Of a stretch of 64,000 bases of DNA, positions 28,133 to 37,600 are shown piece after piece; the first letter of the stretch is position 1, and each line of letters opens with the position of its first letter. The DNA is from Streptomyces tubercidicus. Lineage in GTDB: Bacteria > Actinomycetota > Actinomycetes > Streptomycetales > Streptomycetaceae. The position numbers were made by a program, and so were the translations under genes. The stretch covers positions 1,736,001 through 1,800,000 of the forward strand of contig NZ_CP114205.1 of NCBI RefSeq assembly GCF_027497495.1, read 5' to 3'. The notes under the pieces were generated by a model. It had not been told where the DNA came from, made no database searches, and was given only the letters and a program-made list of their open reading frames with translations.

Positions 28133-29038
28133 TCAGGATCCTGACCGGCCCCTATCGGCCCTTGTGACCGCGCTGAGGCCGCGGTCCAGCACGGAGTCCG
28201 GGAGGAGTCGCGACAGCGTCGCGGCCGCCCACGCATCGGGGCCTACGCAGTAGCGGGTCCGGGGCCGCGGAGCGGTCAGCGCCCGGAAGACGGTACGTGC
28301 GAAGTCCTCCGGCCGGGTGCTGCTCGACTGCGCCCGCTGCTCATTCATCCGCAGGAACTGTTCGAAGGGCGCCCGGTAGCGGCCGGCGATGTCTTCGGGG
28401 CCCTTGTTCAGGATCTCCTCACCGGCCTCCCGCACCTTGTCCCAGATCGGGGTCGCGATCGCGCCCGGCTTCACGACCGAGACCGAGACGCCGAAGGGCC
28501 GCAGCTCGCGGCGGAACGCGTCGCTCATTCCCTCCTTCGCGAACTGCCCCGTCGCATAGGCGCCGAGGTAGGGCATCGCCACGCTGCCCATACCCGAGGA
28601 GATGTTGACGACGCGCCCGCGGCTCCGGCGCAGCTGCGGCAGGAAAGCCTGGGTGACGGCGACCGGACCGACGACATTGGTGTCCAGCTGCTGTCGCAGC
28701 TGATCGGGCGGCACACACTCCAGGGGTGCCGACAGGCACGTACCGGCGTTGTTCACCAGCGCCCACACGCCCTGCTCGCCCACGGACTCGGCAACCTCCG
28801 CGGCAGCCGCCCGGAGGGACTCCTCACCGGTCACGTCCATGAGGACCGGCCGCAGACGCGCGGAGGACGCCTCGGCACGCAACCGCGCGCCGTCCTCGGT
28901 CCTGCGCACTCCGGCGAAGACGCGGAAGCCGCGCCGTTCCAGGTGGAGCGCGCAATCCTTGCCGAGTCCGGAGGAGGCGCCGGTGATGACGACGGCGCGT
29001 CCGGCCGGAGACAGGGGCTTGGGCTGCCAGTTGAGCAC
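28133..29038 (-). CDS. SDR oxidoreductase of the NRPS operon, with a changed YxxxK motif
   Basis: 301 residues from the GTG at 29038. SDR fold: TGASSGLGKD at about 19-28, NNAGT at 96-100, catalytic Ser148 in NISSGMGS and Tyr161 in GAYATGQFAKEG. The Lys expected four residues after the Tyr is Gln165; the codon is CAG at 28546-28548 on the minus strand. Lys168 is close by. The retinol-dehydrogenase-like C-terminal half is complete. It is the third gene of the NRPS operon, 43 bp after the monooxygenase fusion. It probably reduces or oxidises the alkaloid or handles an intermediate, unless loss of the Lys has made it a non-redox enzyme. Confidence 0.88.
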   Translation of the reverse strand: MLNWQPKPLSPAGRAVVITGASSGLGKDCALHLERRGFRVFAGVRRTEDGARLRAEASSARLRPVLMDVTGEESLRAAAAEVAESVGEQGVWALVNNAGTCLSAPLECVPPDQLRQQLDTNVVGPVAVTQAFLPQLRRSRGRVVNISSGMGSVAMPYLGAYATGQFAKEGMSDAFRRELRPFGVSVSVVKPGAIATPIWDKVREAGEEILNKGPEDIAGRYRAPFEQFLRMNEQRAQSSSTRPEDFARTVFRALTAPRPRTRYCVGPDAWAAATLSRLLPDSVLDRGLSAVTRADRGRSGS

Positions 29039-29081
29039 TTCGTTCTCTTTCAGTGGTGGGGTATACGGCCTGGACGACCGG

Positions 29082-31670
29082 TCAGGCGGAGGCGTCGGAC
29101 ACGTGGGTCGCGTCGGACTCGGGTGACACCGCGGACAGCAGGGTGCGTACGGACATATCGGCGATCTGGTGGGCGCGCGGTGCCGGAACGATTCCCTCGA
29201 TGTAGCTGAAGTTCCAGGCGAGTTGGCCGTGACTGGTGATGGCGGTTGCCACGACGGCACCCGTCACCGAGATACCCGCGACGACCTGGGTACCGGAGAC
29301 GCGCCAAGGGCCCACCCGGTCGGGGACGGCATAGCGGCCGAGGTTGGAGAGGCACAGGTTGAGCGGGCCCTGTTCGTCCATGTACCGCATGAAGGTGTCG
29401 TCATCGGCCGCTGTCCTGGGCCCTGCCCGGTCCAGCAGGTTGACCAGGGCCAGGTGTTCCTCGCGCTGCCGGCGGTCCGCCAGGTCGCGGCTGATGGCGC
29501 CGGCCATGGGCCACAGCGGCATGCCGGGCCGGTGGAGGACGCGGGAGGGGAGGGTGGCCGCGTAGGTGCCGGCCTCGCCGTAGGAGACGGCGGGGTCCAG
29601 TTCGGCGCGGAAGTCGAGCGGGGAACCGATCGAGAAGTGGGCGGGTTCCTGCGTCCCCGCCTCCAGGGCGACGGCGGTCACCATGGCGGCGGCCAGGGCT
29701 CCGTGCACCGTGACCTCGTGCCGTTTGCAGGCGCCCACGAGCAGCTCCAGTTGCCCGGCGGTGAGGGACCTGTGCACCAGCCGGGTGCGCCGCCGGTCGA
29801 AGGGGACCGGCCGGCTCGGGACGATACGCCGTGGCCGCAGTCGACGGGCTTCCTCCTCATCACGCTCCATCAGGGCCGTGAGAGCGGCGGCGCCGGCCTC
29901 CCCCCGGTGGTGGTGCGGAAGCAGGTCTTCCGCGGCAGGCAGCGCCCGGTGTGACGTAGCCGGCGGCTGCTCGCCGGTGCTCAGCCGCGCGGCGATGTCG
30001 ACCCACTCCCCGAGCAGGGACAGGCCCGTCATGCCGTCGGCTATGCAGTGCGCCGCCGTGAAGAGCAGGTCGTGCACGTCCTCCCCGTGCTCCGCACCCT
30101 CCCGGGTGATCACGGCGGCCCGGACCAGGGGCCCGGTGCGCCAGTCGATGCCCTCGGCGAGCTCGTGCTCGTCGATCTCGCGTTGCCAGCGCGCGTCGGC
30201 CTCGGCCTCTCCGGCCGGCACCTGGACGTGCCGCAGCGGGATCGGCCGCCCGCCCACCGGACGGAACGCGGGGGCCGCTCCCTCCTCGTCAGCGCTGATC
30301 GCGACGCGCAGCAGCGGGTGCCGGGACTGGAGGATGTCCAGGGCGCGACGCAACAGGGGCAACTCCAGGGGCCCGTGGACCCGGGTCCGGTTGACACCGT
30401 GGAGCGGTGAGGTCCGGTCCGCGGTCCAGTACCAGCGCTCCAGAGGGCTCAGCTTCCGCCGGACGCGTGGTTCGGGGTCCGGGATGGCGGGGAAAGTGAG
30501 CGATTCCTCCTGCTGGCGGACCAGTTCCTGCCGGGGCGTCAGCCGGAAGTAGTCGTCCCTGACCTGCCGGTGTTCGGGGGTGTCGGCCTGTTCGAGGTCG
30601 CTCATCGACCGGGACGCGGCGACCATGGCCCGGGTGCGGTCGCGGCGGCGGTCCTCGTACGTCCGCAGCGCGAGCGGCAGGTCGTCGCGCGCCCCGGGCT
30701 CGGCCAGGGTGTGGGCCAGGACCACGGCGTCTTCGATCGCCATGCCCGAGCCCTGGCCGAGGGTGGTCAGCATGGGGTGCGCGGCGTCGCCGAGCAGGGT
30801 GACCGGACCGTCGCCCCAGCGTTCCAGGAAGGTGCGGTCGCGGGAGGGCACGGCGAGGATGTCCCCGGGTGGGGTGGCTTCGATCACGGCCGTCACCTCG
30901 TCGGCCCAGCCCGCGTAGGCCCGGGTGATCTCGTCCTTGGTGCCGTCCCAGGCGTGCGAGCGGTCGGCGGGCATGTTCTTGGTGCCCCACCAGTAGTAGC
31001 GGCCGCGGCCGATGTCGATGAGGCCGAAGCGCTGTCCGCTGCCCCAGTAGTGGCGCACGCTGCCCGGGGCGAGGACGGGGTGGTCGAAGGGGACGATGCC
31101 GAGCCAGCAGACATAGCCGCTGTCCTGTGACGTCTCCGGCCCGACGAGCCGGCCGCGTACGGCCGAGCGGAATCCGTCGGCGCCCACGAGGATGTCGCCG
31201 TGCGCCGAACTCCCGTCCTCGAAGCGGACGGTGACGCCCGTGTCGTCGGTCTCGAAGCCGGTCGCGACGGCGCCCAGGTGGATGGGGCAGTCCGCGGCCG
31301 CGTCCAGCAGGGCCTCCTGAAGGTCCGAGCGGCTCAGGCAGACGCTGGGCGCGCCGACCGTCTCGCAGACCTCTTTGAACGGCAGGTCCCTGATGTCCCG
31401 GCCGCGGTGGTCCATGACCGTGAAGGACTCCACGGCCTGGCCCCGCTTTTCCAGGCCGAGGTCGATGCCCAGCGTGCTGAGCGCGGTGAGGGCGTTGGAC
31501 ATGACCGATAAGCCGGAACCGGCGGCACGCAGCTCGGTGGCGCGCTCGTACACCGTCACGTCGATGCCGACCCGCCGGAGGGCGATGGCGCAGGCCAGTC
31601 CGCCGATACCGGCTCCGATGACGATGGCCTGCACGGGCTGGTTCCTGGTGCTTTCCGGGTTTCTCGACAT
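29082..31670 (-). CDS. FAD monooxygenase fused to a condensation/PapA-like acyltransferase domain
   Basis: 862 residues. Residues 12-380 form a class A flavin monooxygenase: GxGxxG in VIGAGIGGLACAIALRR, DG motif ILVGADGFRSAVRGRL and the FAD phosphate motif LLGDAAHPMLTTLGQGSG. After a linker, residues 410-855 resemble condensation/PapA5-type acyltransferases. They start with PLERWYWTADRTSPLHG and carry the catalytic motif TAAHCIADGMTG at about 540 (second His of HHxxxDG kept, first replaced by Ala). A late NLCLSNLGR replaces DFGWG. In pyrrolizidine alkaloid loci the flavoenzyme performs Baeyer-Villiger ring contraction of an indolizidine. The fused domain may acylate the resulting hydroxyl. 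The ATG lies 4 bp after the NRPS stop with GAGGAG inside the NRPS end. Confidence 0.9.
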   Translation of the reverse strand: MSRNPESTRNQPVQAIVIGAGIGGLACAIALRRVGIDVTVYERATELRAAGSGLSVMSNALTALSTLGIDLGLEKRGQAVESFTVMDHRGRDIRDLPFKEVCETVGAPSVCLSRSDLQEALLDAAADCPIHLGAVATGFETDDTGVTVRFEDGSSAHGDILVGADGFRSAVRGRLVGPETSQDSGYVCWLGIVPFDHPVLAPGSVRHYWGSGQRFGLIDIGRGRYYWWGTKNMPADRSHAWDGTKDEITRAYAGWADEVTAVIEATPPGDILAVPSRDRTFLERWGDGPVTLLGDAAHPMLTTLGQGSGMAIEDAVVLAHTLAEPGARDDLPLALRTYEDRRRDRTRAMVAASRSMSDLEQADTPEHRQVRDDYFRLTPRQELVRQQEESLTFPAIPDPEPRVRRKLSPLERWYWTADRTSPLHGVNRTRVHGPLELPLLRRALDILQSRHPLLRVAISADEEGAAPAFRPVGGRPIPLRHVQVPAGEAEADARWQREIDEHELAEGIDWRTGPLVRAAVITREGAEHGEDVHDLLFTAAHCIADGMTGLSLLGEWVDIAARLSTGEQPPATSHRALPAAEDLLPHHHRGEAGAAALTALMERDEEEARRLRPRRIVPSRPVPFDRRRTRLVHRSLTAGQLELLVGACKRHEVTVHGALAAAMVTAVALEAGTQEPAHFSIGSPLDFRAELDPAVSYGEAGTYAATLPSRVLHRPGMPLWPMAGAISRDLADRRQREEHLALVNLLDRAGPRTAADDDTFMRYMDEQGPLNLCLSNLGRYAVPDRVGPWRVSGTQVVAGISVTGAVVATAITSHGQLAWNFSYIEGIVPAPRAHQIADMSVRTLLSAVSPESDATHVSDASA

Positions 31671-31674
31671 GGCG

Positions 31675-34600
31675 TCAGTTCTCCTCGTGGGATCGGGCGT
31701 GGGAGCCGGCCGGGCCGGTACCGATCAGGTCCGCGACCGTTTTCGCCACGTGGGCCACGTGCGGTTCTTCCATGATCGTGAGGTGGTCACCGGGCACGTC
31801 GATGACCTGGAGCGGGCCGTCGGTCATATCGCTCCAGCCGTTGGTCCGGTCCTCGTGGCGGCTTCCGGCGGCGCCGTGCATCGTGGCGAGGACGTCCGGC
31901 AGCGGCTCCATGGCGCGGATCAGGGTGACCCCCTGGCCCGCGGCCTCGGGCCGATAGTCCAGCGCCGCCTGCCAGTTCGCCTGATAGACGCGGAAGAGCC
32001 GGCGTATGACGGCGCCCGAACTGCCGGCCGGCAGCACACCCGCATCGGTCGCGAGACGGGCGATGAAGTCGAACTTCTCCTCCAGCGAGGACAGTTCGTC
32101 CGGGATGACCTCCATCGGGGAGTCGCCGCCGCGCTCCAGCCAGAGCAGTTCCCAGAAGAACCACCCGAGCAGCGCGTCGTCGTCGTGACGGTGGCGCTCT
32201 CCCTGGCTCAGCGCGGTGGTGTCCAGGAGCACGAGCCTGGCCACGTCCTCCCCCGATGCCCGCAGCCGCCGGGCGATCTCGAAGGCGACGAAGCCGCCGA
32301 AGGACCATCCGGCGATGGCGTACGGGCCGTGCGGCTGCACCGTCCGCATCGCGGCGATGTAACTGTCCGCGATCTCCTCGACGGTGCGCAGCGGCCTGGT
32401 GCCGGGGTCCGCCCCGGCCGCCTGGAGCGCGTACAGCGGCTGATCGTCCGGGAGGTGCCGGGCGAAGCGTACGTAGCACAGGACGTTGCCGCCCATGGGA
32501 TGGACCATGAACAGCGGCGTGCGGGTGCCCTCCGGGCGGATCGGCACCAGGGGGTCGTACGCGGCGACCGCGCCGCCCGCGCGCAGCCGCGCGGCGAGCC
32601 CGGCCACGGTGGGGGTGGCGATGAACTCCGCCAGCGGGATGTTCACCCCGTAGCGCTGCTCGATCCGGACCACCAGCCGCATCGCGGTGAGTGAGGTGCC
32701 GCCCAGGTCGAAGAGGCTGTCGTGCACACCGACGGCGGGCAGCTGCAGCAGGTCCGCCAGCATCTCCGCCACGCCGCGTTCGTAGGCGTCGCCCGGCCCG
32801 GCCCCGGCGGCTTCGGCGGTGGCGGTGAGCGGGAGCCCGCGCAGGGCGGCGTCGTCCCGCTTCCCGCTGGGAGTCAGCGGCAGCTGCGTCACCCATTGCA
32901 GATGGGAGGGGACCATGTGGTCGGGCAGCGTGGTGCGCAGCTGCCGGCGGATGCCGGCCAGATCCGCGGCGGTGCCGTCGCCGACGAGGAAGGCCGTGAG
33001 GAGACTCTCGCCGTTCTCGTGCCGCCGGGCCACCACCGCGGCGTCGCGCAGGCCCGGGTACTGCCCGGCGAGACCGGTGACGGCCAGCTCCACCTCGGCG
33101 AGTTCGACGCGGAAGCCGCGCACCTTGACCTGGGTGTCGGCCCGGCCGGCGTACGCGATCGTCCCGTCGGGCAGCACCAGGCCGAGGTCCCCGGTGTCGT
33201 ACAGCCGGTGGTCCCCGCCCGCGAAGGGATGCGCGACGAAGCGTTCCTTGGTGAGGTCGGGGCGGCCTTCGTAGCCGTCGGCCAGGCAGCTGCCGCCGAG
33301 GTAGATGGTGCCGCGCGCGCCGGCGGGCACCGGGCGCAGCCGGTCGTCCAGCACATGTGCCTCGGCGCCGTCGACGGGGCGTCCGATCGGAGGCAGCATG
33401 GGAAACGCGTCCGGGTCCCCGGTCATGGTGCAGGCGGTGGCGACATGGGTCTCCGTCGGCCCGTACTGGTTCTCCAGGACGGCGCCCGGGAGTGCGGCGC
33501 ACAGCCTGCGGATCTCCTGGGTGACGCGCAGCTGTTCGCCGGAGGAGATCAGCACCCGGAGGGCACGCGGGGTGATACCCAACGCCTCTGCGGTTTCGGC
33601 CAGTTGCTGGAGCGCCACATAGGGCACGAAGATCCGCTCGATGCCCGCGCGGTCGATCAGCCGCAGCAGCTCCGGCATGTCGCGCCGCTCGGCGTCGCTC
33701 ACCAGATGCAGCGTGCCGCCGGAGCACAGGGTGGAGAAGATCTCCTGGAAGGAGACGTCGAAGCTCAGCGGCGCGTACTGGAGGGTGACGCCGCCGACGG
33801 CGCCGCTGGTGGCCCGGGTCTGCCAGGCCACCAGGCCGGCCAGGGAGCGGTGCGGCATGGCCACACCCTTGGGCGTGCCGGTGGAGCCCGAGGTGAACAG
33901 GACGTAGGCGGTGCTGTCGGCGGGTATCTCCGCCGGAGGGTCCGCGAGGGGGCCGGTGGCCGGCTCGGTGACCGACTCGGCGGGCAGCACCAGCGACGGG
34001 TCGCCGATGAGATGGGCATGGGGAGCGTGTGCGATGACGCGGAAGGGCCGGGCCTGTTCCAGCATCGCGGCCAGCCGCTGGGCGGGGTAGCCGACATCCA
34101 GCGGCAGCACGGCGCACCCGGCCCGCAGCACGCCCAGGATCACCGCCATCGTCTGCGGTGCGCGGTCCATCGCGATCCCGATCCGGGCGCGGGGCGGGGC
34201 ACCGAGCGCGCACAGCTGCCGGGCCACCCGGTCGGCCGTCTCGGCCAGCCGGGCGTAGCTCCACCGCTCCTCCCCCCTCACCAGGGCCGTCGCGTCCGGG
34301 GTGTGGGCAGCCTGCCGCGTGAAGCGTTCGACGACGCCGGGCAGGGGCGTGGCATGGGCGAGGACCGGCCGGTCGGCGAGGAAGGCGAAGTCGGGCTCCC
34401 CGTGCGGGTCCGCCACCATCCTCCACAGGATCTTCCGGTAGCCGTCGGCGAAGAGGCGGGCCTGGTCGGCGGAGAATCCGTCGCCGTCGCAGTCGATCCG
34501 CAGCCACACGCGTCCGCCGTCCGGTTCGGTGACCGCGTTCACCAGGAGCCGGAAGCCGGTCTCTTCCCAGGTGCGGAACTCCCGCAGCCGCACGCCCGGC

Positions 34601-37600
34601 AGGCCGAGGACCTCGTTCAGCTGGTGGAAGTGCACATAGTTGAAGGCGGTGTCCAGGACGGGGCCGCCGTGGTCCTCCTGGATGGCGCTCAGTGGGTAGC
34701 GGCGGTGGGGGTGGCCGTCCTGTTCCTGCCGGAAGGCCGCCCGCGCCACGTCCAGCCATCCGGCCTGCGCCACGTCGAGACGCAGCGGGACCGTGTTCAG
34801 GAAGAGCCCGGCGGTGCGTTCCGCGTGGGCGAGTTCGGGCCGTCCGTGGGTGATCAGTCCGGTGGTCACGTCGTGGGTGCCGTCAGCCCCGGCAGACCCG
34901 TCCAGCATGGCCAGCGTCAGGCAGTGCGCCGCGAAGAGCACGGACTTCATGGGCAGGTGGTGTGCGGAGGCGAACTGCCTTACCTGGGCGACCAGGTCGT
35001 CGGCCAGGTCGGCGCGGTGCGCGGACGGCTCGTGGCCGGTGCCGGGCAGGTGCGGCCGGAACGCTTCGATCTGCAGGGGTTCGCAGCCGGCCAGCTTCTC
35101 CTTCCAGTACTGCCGGGTCTCCGCGGACCCGAGGGCGGCCAGCTCCTCCTGTACGTGGCAGGCGGGCGAGGGCGATGCCGTGCCGTCGACGGGGCCGATG
35201 CCCAGTCCCAGGCCGTGCGCGTAGTCCTGGAGGAGTTCCTGGAGGAGGTTCGCCACGCTGCCGCCGTCGAGCAGGGCGTGGTGGAAGCTGAGGACCAGGT
35301 CGACGGCCTCGGGCCGGACGTGTGCCCGGCAGAGGTACAGCGGCGCCCGTTCGAAGACGTAGGCGTGGCGGCGGCGTTCCTCGATGTGCGCGCGGACCTC
35401 GGCGTCGGCCGCGGCGCCGTCGAGCGCGCGCAGATCGACGATGTCCAGGCCAGCGGGCGCCTGAGAGCGGACGATCTGCAACGGCTCGGAGCCGCCCACC
35501 AGGTCGAAGGCGGAGCGGAGCGCCGGATGCCGTGCCACCAGCCGCTCGAACGACCGCCGGAACGCGTCCTCGTCCCAGGGGAGTTCGAGGGTGTACTGGA
35601 AGACGTCCTTGTACGTGGCGGAGTTCTCGTGCTTGCGGCTGTCGTAGAGCAGGCCGAGCTGGAGCCGGGTGAGCGGCCAGGCGTCCTCGGCGCCTTCCAG
35701 ACGGGCCCGGTCCACACCGGAAACCAGGGCGAACGGGGCGAGGGCCGCGTCGTTCCCCGGCGCTGTCAGGCTCTCGACGCATGCGGCCAGCCCCGACACC
35801 GTCGGGTTGCGGACGAGGTCGGTGAGGGAGAAGCGCAGGCCCCGCGCCTCGGCCTCGGCACGCACCTTGAGCATGAGGATCGAGTCGCCGCCGAGCGCGA
35901 AGTAGTCGTCGTCGATGCCGACGGTCTCCCGGCCCAGCACCCTGGCCCAGATCTCCACCAGGGCGGCCTCGGTGGGGTTGCGAGGCTGCCCGCCGGTGGC
36001 CGGTGTCAGGGTGTCCTGGAGCGGGGGCAGCGCCCGGCGATCGGCCTTTCCGTTGGGGGTCAGCGGAAGGGCGTCGATCCGTACGAAACCTGCCGGGATC
36101 ATGAACGCCGGCAGCGTCCGCGCGAGCAGTTCGCGCAGCGTCGCGGGGTCGATGGCGGCGTCGGCGACGTAGTAACCGGCGAGGTGGGTGCCGCGCGCGG
36201 CGGTGGTGTGGTCGACGACGAGGGCGTCGCGGACGCCGGGGACCGCGCACAGGGCGCCCGCCACCTCACCCAACTCCACCCGGTTTCCCCGTATCTTGAC
36301 CTGGCCGTCGATCCGCCCGAGGTACTCCAGGGTCCCGTCCGCCAGCCATCGTGCGAGGTCGCCGGTGCGGTAGAGGCGGTCGCCCGGCAGGAACGGGTCG
36401 GCGATGAACTTCTCGGCGGTCAGTTCCGGGCGGTCCAGGTAGCCCCGGGCGACACCGACTCCACCGATGCACAGCTCACCGGCGACGCCCACCGGCTGCG
36501 GCAGATCGTCGGCTCCCAGTACATACAGCCGGGTGTTGTCGATCGGCCGGCCGATCGGGACCCGTGCGACGGGCCGGGCGGGATCGGCCGGGCAGTCGTG
36601 GTACGAGACGTCGACCGTGGCCTCGGTCGGTCCGTACAGGTTCACCAGCCGCACGGGGCACTCCGCACCGGATATGCCGGATATGCCGAAGATGCTGTTG
36701 AACTGCTCAACCCGTGCCGGGGGCAGGGCCTCGCCGCTGCAGAAGACGTACCGCAGGGAACTCACGCCCTCGCGCGCCTCGGGTATCGCCTGGAGCAGGT
36801 CGAGGAACGGGCCGAGCATCGAGGGCACGAAGTGCACGACGCTGACCCGCTGTTCCCGTATGGTCCGCAGGATCTCCCGCGGATCCTGCTGGCCGCCGGG
36901 CGGCAACAGGGCCACCGCGGCGCCCTCGACGGCCCACCAGAACAGCTCCCACACCGAGACGTCGAAGGAGACCGGGGTCTTCTGCAGCAAGACATCATTG
37001 TCGCCCAAGGGATAGCGGCGCTGCATCCACGCGAGGCGGTTGACCACGCTGTGGTGCTCCACCATCACGCCCTTGGGCCGGCCGGTCGAGCCGGAGGTGT
37101 AGATGACATAGGCCAGATCGCGGGAGCCGGCGAGCGGCGGGAGCGGAGCACCGCTGCCGTGCAGCAGCTCCTCGACATGCCGCACCGTCGCCCCTTCGGC
37201 CACACCCGTGGTGGGGCCGTCGCCGTCCACGATCACCACCTTGGCGCGGCTGTCCGCCAGCAGGAACCGCACCCGTTCGGCCGGGTAGCCGGGGTCCACC
37301 GGTACGTAGGAGCCACCAGCCTTCAGCGTGCCGAGGAGCGCCACCAGCAGCCGCGGCCCCCGCTCCATCATCACCGCGACCCGGTCGTCCGGGCCGACGC
37401 CCTCGTCACGCAGGGCACGGGCGACCCGGTTGGCCCGCTCGTCCAGTTCGGCGTAGGTCAGGGTCTCGCCCGTGGCGCCGATGACGGCGATCTGCCCGGG
37501 GCGGCGGGCGGCCTGCCCCTCGAACAGGCCGTGGAGCGTGGCCTCGTCCGCATAGGGCACCGTCGGACCGTGGCTGCGCACCGCGGTGAGGTCCTCGTAT

